Part shown: positions 43,483 to 52,195 of the stretch, piece after piece
Layout of the letters: every line of letters starts with the position of its first letter
How positions within the stretch are numbered: position 1 is the stretch's first letter
Assembly: GCF_017854565.1 (NCBI RefSeq)
Contig: NZ_JAFMHJ010000008.1
Span: forward strand, 1 to 64,000
From: Yoonia sp.
Lineage (GTDB): Bacteria; Pseudomonadota; Alphaproteobacteria; Rhodobacterales; Rhodobacteraceae
DNA: 64,000 nt
Reading direction: 5' to 3'
The notes under the pieces: model-generated
What the model was told of the DNA's origin: nothing
Database searches by the model: none
Seen by the model: only the letters and a program-made list of their open reading frames with translations
Made by a program: the position numbers and the translations under genes

Positions 43483-44476
43483 GGACTTCTTCCACGACGC
43501 GGATGACGCGGGTGCCGCTGCCCGCCTCGTCCAACGGATCGCGGCGCAAGCGGTGGCGCAGGGCCATCGGCGCGGCTGCACGTATATGGGCGCGGGTCAG
43601 CGCCGTGTCATCACGCCAAGCGGCAAAGGCGCGGGCGGCCTTGAGCAAGGTCAGCTCGCCCCGCAACCCATCGGAGCCAAGAGCAAGGCAAAGCGCGGCC
43701 ACATCATGCAGGGCCTTTTCGGGCGTTGTGAGGCGTGTCAGAGCCTTGCGCGCCGTCAAGATACGATCGCGGATCGCGGCATCTTCGGCCTGCCAGCGCA
43801 ACATGAAGGCCGCGTTGTCGTTTTCAAACGCATCGCGGCGCTTCATTACTTCGACACGGGTTGCGATGTCTTTTGGCGACGCGACCTCGACCGACAGGCC
43901 AAAGCGATCAAGCAGTTGCGGGCGCAACTCTCCCTCTTCGGGGTTGCCAGAGCCGACGAGGACAAAGCGCGCGGGATGCCGGATCGACAGGCCTTCGCGT
44001 TCGACCACGTTTTCACCCGATTGCGCGACATCGAGAAGCAGATCGACGATGTGATCTTCGAGCAGATTCACCTCGTCTATATAAAGATAGCCACGGTTCG
44101 CGCGCGCAAGCAGGCCCGGCTGAAATGCCTTTTCGCCTTTGGTCAGCGCCTTTTCGATATCCAGCGCACCGGTCACCCGATCTTCGGTCGCACCCAGCGG
44201 CAGATCAACGACAGGCGTGGGCGTTTCATGCAGCGCTTTTGTGTCTAACATGGCCCAGTCAGGCACATTTTCGGCCCGTTCACTGTTCACAGGGCAGCCC
44301 TTGATCGCATTGATCGGCGGCAAAAGCGCGGCCAAGGCACGCACGGCAGTGGATTTGCCGGTGCCCCGATCACCGAAAACCAGCACGCCGCCAATGCTGG
44401 CGTCGATGGCTGTCAGGATCATCGCCTGTTTCATTTCGTCCTGACCGACGATGGCAGAAAAGGGAAATGGGGTCAT
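43475..44476 (-). CDS. bchI: Magnesium chelatase ATPase subunit I
   Basis: 333 aa from ATG 44476 (MTPFPFSAIVGQDEMK), which overlaps the crtA stop in ATGA. Walker A GDRGTGKST, Walker B YLYIDEVNLL, sensor region GSGNPEEG. AAA+ hexamer that powers Mg2+ insertion with BchD and BchH. Length and start match the family. Confidence 0.97.
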   Translation of the reverse strand: MTPFPFSAIVGQDEMKQAMILTAIDASIGGVLVFGDRGTGKSTAVRALAALLPPINAIKGCPVNSERAENVPDWAMLDTKALHETPTPVVDLPLGATEDRVTGALDIEKALTKGEKAFQPGLLARANRGYLYIDEVNLLEDHIVDLLLDVAQSGENVVEREGLSIRHPARFVLVGSGNPEEGELRPQLLDRFGLSVEVASPKDIATRVEVMKRRDAFENDNAAFMLRWQAEDAAIRDRILTARKALTRLTTPEKALHDVAALCLALGSDGLRGELTLLKAARAFAAWRDDTALTRAHIRAAAPMALRHRLRRDPLDEAGSGTRVIRVVEEVLA

Positions 44477-45174
44477 GCGGCCTCCAGTTTTGCGAGGGGG
44501 GATGTGCCGTTCCATGTGCCATGATCGGAGTGGACGGCAAAGCGGGCATAAAGTTCCTCGCGAAACCAGCCTTGGTCGCGGACGGCACGGATGGCGTCAG
44601 CGTGGGGGCCGGTGCGGGCGAAACCTGCCATTGCGGTTTCGGATGGCCAGATGGAAAAGGTGACCTGATGCAGCATCGGCACCTCGCCGATGCCGATCTT
44701 GAAGGCGACGTTGGGGTCGCGGCCGATCATGTCCGATATCCGGGGAACGCGGCCCCAGAAACGCGCAAGGATACGGGGTTTGATCGTGGCACGGGTCAGC
44801 GCGGCAAGGGGTCCGGCGGTGGCGCCGAGGCTGGGGATAAAGGGGGTTTGCCCCGCCCATTGGCCGCGTGCGGCTGTCGGTTGCAGAAATACGGTCCAGT
44901 CTTCGGTGGCGCGGCGGATATAGCGGGCGAAGACGCCTGTTCTGGTCCGCGCCCGCGCCGTTTCCGCGTCAGGCCATGTGGCAAGGATGGCGTAGACGGC
45001 AGTGTTGGGAAACGGCGTGAAACCTTCCCCGGCGCCAGACCCGCACAGTTTCCAGAAGCCGATGTCGGGCGTACGCGACAGCGGTAGACGCGCCGCTCCC
45101 ATCATGCCCAATGCCCAGAGCCGCGCAAGCGGACCGGCAAAGCGGTAAAAGGAAAGGCTGACGATCTGCGGCAC
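44473..45174 (-). CDS. crtA: Spheroidene monooxygenase
   Basis: 233 aa from GTG 45174 (MPQIVSLSFYRF), chosen because an AAGG lies 8 bp upstream and the N-terminus aligns with Rhodobacter CrtA (MQTVTLSIFRF). The ORF-track TTG at 45198 lies inside a PpsR box with no ribosome site. Contains the family block GSGAGEGFTPFPN and VAFKIGIGEVP. Uses O2 to convert spheroidene to spheroidenone. Drives the bchIDO genes from a PpsR-controlled divergent promoter shared with crtI. Confidence 0.93.
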   Translation of the reverse strand: MPQIVSLSFYRFAGPLARLWALGMMGAARLPLSRTPDIGFWKLCGSGAGEGFTPFPNTAVYAILATWPDAETARARTRTGVFARYIRRATEDWTVFLQPTAARGQWAGQTPFIPSLGATAGPLAALTRATIKPRILARFWGRVPRISDMIGRDPNVAFKIGIGEVPMLHQVTFSIWPSETAMAGFARTGPHADAIRAVRDQGWFREELYARFAVHSDHGTWNGTSPLAKLEAA

Positions 45175-45192
45175 GGGCAAAACCTTGGTTAG

Positions 45193-45210
45193 TGTCAACT
45201 TAGTCTGACA
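45193..45210. promoter_or_regulatory. PpsR/CrtJ box, crtA side
   Basis: TGTCAACTTAGTCTGACA, TGT-N12-ACA with TGTCA/TGACA arms, 19 bp upstream of the proposed crtA start. Confidence 0.82.
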
Positions 45211-45269
45211 TACAGCTTTAGGTAAGTGAAGGCTTCCTTGTTCTTTACAAATGCATTGGCAATAATAAT

Positions 45270-45287
45270 TGTCAACTTAGACTTACA
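45270..45287. promoter_or_regulatory. PpsR/CrtJ box, crtI side
   Basis: TGTCAACTTAGACTTACA, TGT-N12-ACA, 16 bp upstream of the crtI ATG. It shares TGTCAACTTAG with the crtA-side box, 77 bp away centre to centre. Confidence 0.8.
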
Positions 45288-45303
45288 CTACTAGGGTTGG
45301 TTT

Positions 45304-46848
45304 ATGCAGACACATCATCACGATCAGAGCAAAGAGAATGCGGCGATTGTCATCGGCGCGGGTCTTGGTGGTTTGGCGGCAGCAATGCGGCTTGGCGCCA
45401 AGGGATATGCGGTCACGGTTCTGGACCGGCTGGATCGGCCCGGCGGGCGCGGATCGTCGGTGACGCAGGACGGGCACCGATTCGATCTGGGGCCGACGAT
45501 TATTACCGTGCCGCAGGTTTACGAGGATTTGTGGCGCGCGTGCGGGCGGGATTTTCATCACGATGTCGATCTGCGCCCGATGGATCCATTCTATGAGGTG
45601 CGCTGGCAGGACGGGTCGCGTTTCACCGCGCGGCAGGACACCGATGCGATGCTGGCAGAGGTGGCCCGGCTAAGCCCCGGTGACGTAAAGGGGTATCGGC
45701 GGTTCTTGCGAGATAGCGAGACGTGCTACAAGGTCGGGTTCGAGGGCATGGTGGCCAAGCCAATGCATAAGCTGTGGGAGACGATCAAGGTTCTGCCGAC
45801 GTTTGCGATGCTGCGGGCGGATCGGTCGATTCTGGGTTTGGCAAAGGCCCGGGTCAAGGATGCCCGGCTGCGCATGGCATTGTCGTTTCACCCGCTATTT
45901 ATCGGTGGCGACCCGATGCATGTGACGGCCATGTATTCGCTTGTCGCGTATCTCGAAAAGGAATTTGGCGTGCATTACGCGATGGGCGGGGTGCAGGCGA
46001 TTGCCGATGCGATGGTCAAGGTGATCGCGGCACAGGGCGGGCGCGTGCGCCACGGTGTCGAGGTGGATGAGATTTTGGTCAGCGATGGTGCCGCGTGGGG
46101 TGTGCGGCTGGTCGATGAAGAGGTGATTTACGCCCCTTTGGTGATCAGCAATGCCGATGCGGGGCACACGTACCAGCGGCTGTTGCGCAATCTGCCGCGC
46201 AAGCGCTGGACCGACAGGAAACTGGCTTCGCGGCGCTGGTCGATGGGGCTTTTTGTTTGGTATTTCGGCACCAAGGGCACGGCGGATATGTGGCCCGACG
46301 TGGGCCATCATACGATCACCAATGCGCCCAGATACGAAGGTTTGCTGCGGGATATCTTTATCAAGGGCAAGCTGTCGGACGATATGAGTCTTTATATCCA
46401 TCGCCCTTCGCGGACTGATCCCAGTGCAGCACCTGCGGGCGATGATACCTTTTACGTGCTGTCACCCGTCCCGCATTTGGGGTTCGCCAATCCGGTCGAT
46501 TGGGACAGCGCATGTGCCGCCTACAAGGCCAAGGTGCAGGCCGAGGTCGCAAAGACGATACCGGGCTTTGCGGCGCGCATCACGACCGAGATGGTTCTGA
46601 CGCCCGCGGACTTTCGGGATCGGTATCTATCGCCCAATGGGTCGGGATTTTCGATTGAGCCGCGGATTTTACAATCTGCCTGGTTTCGACCGCATAATGT
46701 CAGTGAAGAGGCCAAGGGGCTGTATCTGGTGGGCGCGGGCACGCATCCCGGTGCCGGGGTGCCGGGCGTGATTTCCAGCGCAGAGGTGCTGGGAAAACTG
46801 GTGCCGGACGCGCCTATGGCAGCAAAGATGAAGGTGGCGGCGGAATGA
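45304..46848 (+). CDS. crtI: Phytoene desaturase
   Basis: 514 aa. FAD-binding VIGAGLGGLAAAMRLGAKG at the N-terminus and the C-terminal CrtI signature VGAGTHPGAGVPGV. Desaturates phytoene to neurosporene (three steps) in the spheroidene branch. AGGG site 8 bp before ATG. Stop overlaps the crtB start in ATGA. A PpsR box lies directly upstream. Confidence 0.96.
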   Translation: MQTHHHDQSKENAAIVIGAGLGGLAAAMRLGAKGYAVTVLDRLDRPGGRGSSVTQDGHRFDLGPTIITVPQVYEDLWRACGRDFHHDVDLRPMDPFYEVRWQDGSRFTARQDTDAMLAEVARLSPGDVKGYRRFLRDSETCYKVGFEGMVAKPMHKLWETIKVLPTFAMLRADRSILGLAKARVKDARLRMALSFHPLFIGGDPMHVTAMYSLVAYLEKEFGVHYAMGGVQAIADAMVKVIAAQGGRVRHGVEVDEILVSDGAAWGVRLVDEEVIYAPLVISNADAGHTYQRLLRNLPRKRWTDRKLASRRWSMGLFVWYFGTKGTADMWPDVGHHTITNAPRYEGLLRDIFIKGKLSDDMSLYIHRPSRTDPSAAPAGDDTFYVLSPVPHLGFANPVDWDSACAAYKAKVQAEVAKTIPGFAARITTEMVLTPADFRDRYLSPNGSGFSIEPRILQSAWFRPHNVSEEAKGLYLVGAGTHPGAGVPGVISSAEVLGKLVPDAPMAAKMKVAAE

Positions 46849-47867
46849 TCGGACCCGATGATCTGGAACACTGCCGCGCGGCGATCCGCCATGGGTCGCT
46901 GTCATTTCATGCCGCGTCCAGATTGCTACCCGCCAAGGTGCGCGATCCGGCGCTGGCGCTGTATGCGTTCTGCCGGTTGGCCGACGATGAGGTTGACGAG
47001 GGCACGCATCAGGCGGGCGCGGTTTTGCGGCTGCAGGAGCGGCTTGATCTGGCGTATGCCGGCAAGCCCCGCAACGCCCCGGAGGACCGCGCGTTCGCCG
47101 CGATTGTCGAAGATTTCGGAATGCCGCGCGCGTTGCCCGAAGCCTTGCTTGAAGGGCTGGCATGGGACGCCGCAGAGCGGCGTTATGACAGCTTAAGCGG
47201 CGTCAGAGACTATTCCGCACGCGTCGCCAGTGCCGTGGGTGCGATGATGTGTGTGCTGATGCATGTGCGTGATCCAGATACGCTGGCCCGCGCCTGTGAT
47301 CTGGGTGTTGCGATGCAGCTGACCAATATCGCGCGCGATGTCGGCGAAGATGCACGGATGGGCCGGATTTATCTGCCGCTGGAGTGGCTGGCCGAAACGG
47401 GGATTGATCCGCTGAATTTTGTCCGCGAGCCGCTGCCGACGGACGCCGTGCGCGTGATGGTCAAGCGACTGCTGCGCGAGGCCGATCGGTTGTACTGGCG
47501 GTCAGAGGCCGGGATCAATGCCCTGCCACGCAATGCCCGGCTGGGCATTTGGGCGGCGCGGTTGATTTATGGGGGGATCGGGGCGCAGGTGCGCCGCAAC
47601 GGCTATGACAGTATTTCAATGCGGGCGCGGACCTCGACCCGGCAAAAGCTGGGTTGGATCGCGCAATCGGGGGCGCGGACGGCGTTTTCGATGGTGATGC
47701 CACGATCCGCCGTGATTTATGCGCCACCGCTGGACGAGGTCGCGTTTCTGGTTGATGCCGCAGGGCGCGCCAAACCGCAGACGGGGCGGTCGCAGGCCGT
47801 GCTGGCGATACTTGCGGAACTCAAGGCGCGTGAAGCGGGCCTTGGAACCGATCGCCCGCTGGCCTAG
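46845..47867 (+). CDS. crtB: Phytoene synthase
   Basis: 340 aa. Squalene/phytoene synthase family with both Asp-rich motifs: RLADDEVDEG and NIARDVGED. Joins two geranylgeranyl diphosphates. No crtE (GGPP synthase) is present in the window, so GGPP must come from elsewhere. Coupled to crtI, followed 31 bp later by tspO. Confidence 0.96.
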   Translation: MIGPDDLEHCRAAIRHGSLSFHAASRLLPAKVRDPALALYAFCRLADDEVDEGTHQAGAVLRLQERLDLAYAGKPRNAPEDRAFAAIVEDFGMPRALPEALLEGLAWDAAERRYDSLSGVRDYSARVASAVGAMMCVLMHVRDPDTLARACDLGVAMQLTNIARDVGEDARMGRIYLPLEWLAETGIDPLNFVREPLPTDAVRVMVKRLLREADRLYWRSEAGINALPRNARLGIWAARLIYGGIGAQVRRNGYDSISMRARTSTRQKLGWIAQSGARTAFSMVMPRSAVIYAPPLDEVAFLVDAAGRAKPQTGRSQAVLAILAELKAREAGLGTDRPLA

Positions 47868-47898
47868 ATTGCATGGGTCACTGTGAAAGGGACCGTTC

Positions 47899-48378
47899 AT
47901 GGATATTTTTCTATTTCTCATCTTTCTTGCCGCGACATTCGGCGCTGGGGCGACTGGGGCGTTATTCCCGACGGGTGACTGGTACAAGTCGCTGAAAAAG
48001 CCATCATGGGTGCCGCCGAACTGGGTGTTCCCGGTGGTTTGGACGTCGATTTACGTGCTGATTTCCGTTGCGGGCGCGCGGGTCGCGGTGTTGGAGGGCA
48101 GCGCCTATGCAATGGCGTTTTGGGCCATGCAGATCGCGTTCAATGCGCTATGGACGCCGGTGTTCTTTGGCTTGCGCCAGCTCAGAGGGTCATTGCCGAT
48201 CATGGCCGCGCTTTGGGTTGCGGTGCTGGGGGCGACGATCACGCACTGGCAGTTGGATTTCTGGGCCGGGTTGGCGTTTGCACCCTATTTGTTGTGGGTC
48301 ACGATTGCGGCAGCTTTGAACCTGTCGGTCGCGCGGCTGAACCCCGATCAGCAGCCCTTGGCGATTGGCAAGCTGTGA
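47899..48378 (+). CDS. tspO: Tryptophan-rich sensory protein TspO (CrtK)
   Basis: 159 aa, five hydrophobic helices, conserved WYKSLKKPSWVPPNWVFP and Trp-rich helices (AFNALWTPVFFGL). Outer-membrane tetrapyrrole-binding protein that in Rhodobacter sphaeroides negatively modulates photosynthesis gene expression. Third gene of the crtIB-tspO unit, a standard arrangement. The next gene is the purine enzyme ade, marking the right edge of the photosynthesis region. Confidence 0.95.
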   Translation: MDIFLFLIFLAATFGAGATGALFPTGDWYKSLKKPSWVPPNWVFPVVWTSIYVLISVAGARVAVLEGSAYAMAFWAMQIAFNALWTPVFFGLRQLRGSLPIMAALWVAVLGATITHWQLDFWAGLAFAPYLLWVTIAAALNLSVARLNPDQQPLAIGKL

Positions 48379-48417
48379 CCCCCTTGAACGTCACCGCAAA
48401 GGGTGACAATTTTGCGG

Positions 48418-50217
48418 ATGGAACATCACATTAAATCTTGGGCCGAAGCGGCCCCCCGTCTGGTCGCTGTTGCTGCGGGGCGCGCACCGGCGGATATGGT
48501 TATTCGCGGTGGCGCGCTGGTCAACGTGCAGTCCCGCGAGGTGCTGGACGGCTGGCAGGTGGCGATTGCCGATGGCCGCTTTGCCTATGTCGGGCCGGAT
48601 GCCGGCCATTGCATCGGGCCTGACACGCAGGTGATCGAGGCCGATGGCCGCTATCTGATTCCCGGCCTGTGCGACGGGCACATGCATATCGAAAGCGGGA
48701 TGCTGACACCGGCTGAATTTGCCGCGGCAGTGATCCCGCACGGCACGACGACGATGTTCACCGACCCCCACGAGATTGCCAACGTGCTGGGCCTGCGCGG
48801 TGTGCGGATGATGCATGACGAGGCGCAGATGCAGCCGGTCAACATCTATACGCAGATGCCGTCCTGCGCGCCGTCCGCACCCGGACTGGAGACGACCGGA
48901 TTTGAGATTTCAGCCGATGATGTCGCCGAGGCGATGGGCTGGCCCGGAATCATCGGCTTGGGCGAGATGATGAATTTCCCCGGTGTGATCAATGGCGACC
49001 CACAGATGCTGGCCGAAATGGCGGCGACGATGAACGCGGGCAAGACGGTAGGCGGGCATTACGCCAGCCCCGATAAGGGCAATGCGTTTGCCGCCTATGT
49101 GGCCGGTGGCCCTGCGGATGATCACGAAGGCACCGCCGAAGCGGATGCGATTGCACGTGTCCGTTTGGGGATGAAGTCGATGATGCGGCTTGGGTCCGCA
49201 TGGTACGATGTCAAAAGCCAGATTACGGCCGTGACGGAACGCGGCCTTGATCCGCGCAACTTTATCCTGTGTACCGATGATTGCCATTCGGGGACGCTGG
49301 TTAACGACGGGCATATGAACCGGGTCGTGCGCCATGCGATTGACTGTGGCTGTGATCCGCTGATCGCGTTGCAGATGGCGACGATCAATACCGCAACGCA
49401 TTTCGGGCTGGAGCGCGAGCTGGGATCAATTGCGCCGGGGCGCCGGGCGGATGTGATCCTGACATCGGATCTGACGACCCTGCCGATTGAACATGTGATC
49501 GCGCGCGGGCAAACGGTGGCGGTGGATGGCACGATTACCGTGGCTTGCCCGCATTACGACTGGCCCGCCGATGCGCGCCAGACGGTACGGATGGGCAAGA
49601 CGCTGGGCGCTGCGGATTTTGGGATCGCGGCACCCCAAGGGGCGAACACCGTGACGGCCAAGGTGATTGGCGTTGTGGAAAATCAGGCCCCGACCGAGGC
49701 CCTGACAGCCGAGCTGCCTGTTGTGGATGGGCTGGTCGAGGGGCAAGGCGACACCTATCAGATTGCCTTGGTGGAACGGCACCGGGGCACGGGCGGCGTT
49801 GTAAACGGCTTTGTCTCGGGGTTTGGCTATACCGGGCGGATGGCAATGGCCTCGACCGTCGCGCATGACAGTCACCATATGATTGTCGTCGGCACCGATC
49901 GCGCGATGATGGCGCAGGCCGCGAACCGGCTCGGTGTGGTTGGCGGCGGCGTGACCGTGTGGAAAGACGGCGCAGAGCTGGCGCTGGTGGAACTGCCGAT
50001 TGCCGGGCTGATGTCGGATCGTCCTGCCGCCGAGGTGGCCGCGAAGGCCGACCAGATGGTCGCGGCGATGGCCGCCTGTGGTTGCACGCTGAACAATGCG
50101 TATATGCAACATTCGCTTTTGGCGCTTGTTGTCATCCCGGCGTTGCGGATTTCTGATCTGGGGCTGGTAGATGTCACGAAATTCGAAATAACGGAACTTT
50201 TTGAGGAACGCTCATGA
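48418..50217 (+). CDS. ade: Adenine deaminase
   Basis: 599 aa from ATG 48418 (MEHHIKSW); the ORF-track GTG at 48403 lacks a spaced ribosome site. Amidohydrolase features: LIPGLCDGHMHIESGM metal motif, TTMFTDPHEIANV, and CTDDCHSG; the C-terminal domain has GYTGRMAMASTVAHDSHH. Converts adenine to hypoxanthine plus ammonia. Its stop overlaps the AMP nucleosidase start (ATGA), which makes a two-step AMP-to-hypoxanthine route. Confidence 0.94.
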   Translation: MEHHIKSWAEAAPRLVAVAAGRAPADMVIRGGALVNVQSREVLDGWQVAIADGRFAYVGPDAGHCIGPDTQVIEADGRYLIPGLCDGHMHIESGMLTPAEFAAAVIPHGTTTMFTDPHEIANVLGLRGVRMMHDEAQMQPVNIYTQMPSCAPSAPGLETTGFEISADDVAEAMGWPGIIGLGEMMNFPGVINGDPQMLAEMAATMNAGKTVGGHYASPDKGNAFAAYVAGGPADDHEGTAEADAIARVRLGMKSMMRLGSAWYDVKSQITAVTERGLDPRNFILCTDDCHSGTLVNDGHMNRVVRHAIDCGCDPLIALQMATINTATHFGLERELGSIAPGRRADVILTSDLTTLPIEHVIARGQTVAVDGTITVACPHYDWPADARQTVRMGKTLGAADFGIAAPQGANTVTAKVIGVVENQAPTEALTAELPVVDGLVEGQGDTYQIALVERHRGTGGVVNGFVSGFGYTGRMAMASTVAHDSHHMIVVGTDRAMMAQAANRLGVVGGGVTVWKDGAELALVELPIAGLMSDRPAAEVAAKADQMVAAMAACGCTLNNAYMQHSLLALVVIPALRISDLGLVDVTKFEITELFEERS

Positions 50218-51695
50218 ATGTCGAGCAGAAGATAATGATCAGGACACCCGATGTGCCCGCCGCCGAAGCCTTTAGCGATGCGGCCAAGGCCGTGGCGCGG
50301 CTACAGGAATTATACACCACCGCGATTGGGTTTCTCAGCGAACATTTCACCGCCGCCGTGGCGCATGGCCAGCCCGAAACGCGGGTGCGTGCGTATTACC
50401 CCGAAATTCGGCTGACCACGACAACCCATGCCAAGACGGACAGCCGATTGTCGTTTGGGCATGTGGCCGAACCGGGCGTTTATGCAACAACGGTGACGCG
50501 ACCTGATTTATTTGCCGCGTATCTTGAACAACAGATCGCTCTTTTGATCGCCAGCCATGGCGTCCCGGTGATCATTGGAACGTCCGACACTGTGATGCCC
50601 GTGCATTTCGCGGTGGCGAATGACCCGTCGGTCATGGTGCCGCAAGATGGGTCGATGGAATTCAATCTGCGCGATAATTTCGACGTTCCGGACCTTAGCA
50701 CGACGCATGATGACATCGTGAATGGTGCGGGGTTTGTCTATCCTGATGGCGCAAGGCCGCTTGCGCCGTTCACGGCGCAGCGGATAGACTATTCGCTTGC
50801 CCGGCTTTCGCACTATACCGCCACCGCGGCCGAGCATTTCCAGAACCATATCCTGTTCACGAACTACCAGTTCTATGTGGAAGAGTTCGAGGCCTATGCC
50901 CGTCACATGCTGGCCGATCCCGACAGCGGATATACCAGTTTTGTCAGCACCGGAAATGTCGAAATTACGCAGGCTGATGCGCCGCTGCCGTTGCCCGCCA
51001 AGCTGCCGCAGATGCCGACGTACCACCTGAAGCGCGCGGGCGGTGCGGGGATCACGTTGGTAAATATCGGCGTCGGCCCGTCAAACGCCAAGACCGCGAC
51101 GGATCACATCGCGGTGCTGCGCCCGCATGCGTGGCTGATGGTGGGGCATTGCGCGGGCCTGCGCAATTCGCAGCGTCTGGGGGATTTTGTGCTGGCGCAC
51201 GCATATCTGCGCGAAGATCACGTGCTGGACGATGATCTGCCGATCTGGGTGCCAATCCCGGCGCTGGCGGAAATTCAGATCGCGCTGGAAACAGCCGTGG
51301 CTGACGTGACCGAGCTTGAGGGGTACGAGCTGAAGCGGATCATGCGGACAGGAACGGTGGCCACGATCGACAACCGCAACTGGGAACTGCGCGAGCAGGC
51401 AGGCCCGGTGCAACGGCTGTCACAGTCGCGGGCCATCGCGCTGGACATGGAAAGCGCCACGATTGCCGCCAACGGTTTTCGGTTCCGGGTGCCTTATGGG
51501 ACATTGCTTTGTGTCAGTGACAAACCGCTGCACGGAGAGTTGAAATTGCCCGGAATGGCGTCTGAATTCTACAAAACACAGGTCGCCGCACACCTGATGA
51601 TCGGTATTCGCGCGATGGAGCGACTGCGCGAAATGCCACTGGAACGCATCCACAGTCGCAAATTGCGTAGCTTTGAAGAGACAGCTTTCCTGTAA
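50214..51695 (+). CDS. amn: AMP nucleosidase
   Basis: 493 aa, standard length. N-terminal Amn-specific domain (RVRAYYPEIRLTTTTHAKTD) and a C-terminal phosphorylase-like domain (MVGHCAGLRNSQRLGDFVLA; ALDMESATIAANGFRFRVPYGT). Splits AMP into adenine and ribose 5-phosphate, regulating AMP level. Translationally coupled to ade, which removes the adenine. No terminator was recognised in the 133 bp that follow. Confidence 0.95.
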   Translation: MNVEQKIMIRTPDVPAAEAFSDAAKAVARLQELYTTAIGFLSEHFTAAVAHGQPETRVRAYYPEIRLTTTTHAKTDSRLSFGHVAEPGVYATTVTRPDLFAAYLEQQIALLIASHGVPVIIGTSDTVMPVHFAVANDPSVMVPQDGSMEFNLRDNFDVPDLSTTHDDIVNGAGFVYPDGARPLAPFTAQRIDYSLARLSHYTATAAEHFQNHILFTNYQFYVEEFEAYARHMLADPDSGYTSFVSTGNVEITQADAPLPLPAKLPQMPTYHLKRAGGAGITLVNIGVGPSNAKTATDHIAVLRPHAWLMVGHCAGLRNSQRLGDFVLAHAYLREDHVLDDDLPIWVPIPALAEIQIALETAVADVTELEGYELKRIMRTGTVATIDNRNWELREQAGPVQRLSQSRAIALDMESATIAANGFRFRVPYGTLLCVSDKPLHGELKLPGMASEFYKTQVAAHLMIGIRAMERLREMPLERIHSRKLRSFEETAFL

Positions 51696-51828
51696 TGCGA
51701 TGAAGAACGCCCGAAATCATGCAGTTTTCCCTTGTAATGCGACACTAACAGTTGTGGTGTGCCACTACATACCGTTAAATATGCAGGTAGAGGCCCCATA
51801 GAGCGGGCGAACGAGGGAGACCAGAAAA

Positions 51829-52119
51829 ATGGCGACAAAACCAATGACGAAAGCGCAGCTTGTTGCTGCACTTGCCGAAGAAACAGGCATGGACAAAAAA
51901 GCAGCAGGGTCTGCTCTTGATGCCGTGACCGGTATCATCACCAAAGAAGTTGCAGGCGGCGGTGCCGTGACCCTTCCCGGTGTTGGCAAAATTTATTGCC
52001 GCGAGCGCCCAGAGCGCATGGTCCGCAACCCTGCAACGGGTGAGCAGATCAAGAAAGACGCCGACAAGGTTGTCAAAATGACAATCGCCAAGGCACTGAA
52101 AGACAGCGTCAACGGCTAA
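51829..52119 (+). CDS. HU/IHF-family histone-like DNA-binding protein
   Basis: 96 aa. Bacterial histone-like fold; KAQLVAALAEETGMDKKAAGSALD at the N-terminus and the DNA-binding arm containing RPERMVRNPATGEQI with the Pro intercalation site. GGGAGA ribosome site. Monocistronic, with a clear terminator. HU versus a divergent paralogue cannot be separated here. Confidence 0.93.
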   Translation: MATKPMTKAQLVAALAEETGMDKKAAGSALDAVTGIITKEVAGGGAVTLPGVGKIYCRERPERMVRNPATGEQIKKDADKVVKMTIAKALKDSVNG

Positions 52120-52151
52120 GCCATCGGGCCTTGTGCCGGATGCAGGATTAA

Positions 52152-52184
52152 GAAAGGGTCGCCCCAAACGGGCGGCCCTTTTTG
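52152..52184 (+). terminator. Rho-independent terminator after the HU gene
   Basis: AAAGGGTCGCCC / GGGCGGCCCTTT stem (one G-T pair), short CAAAC-type loop, and TTTTT. Confidence 0.9.
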
Positions 52185-52195
52185 CGTGAGGCACT

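Noticed and set aside
42425-44248. 607-aa plus-strand ORF opposite bchD/bchI
   Set aside because: It runs antisense to two well-supported Mg-chelatase genes; it has a Ser/Ala/Arg-rich composition, no family motif and no ribosome site. A shadow of high-GC codon use.
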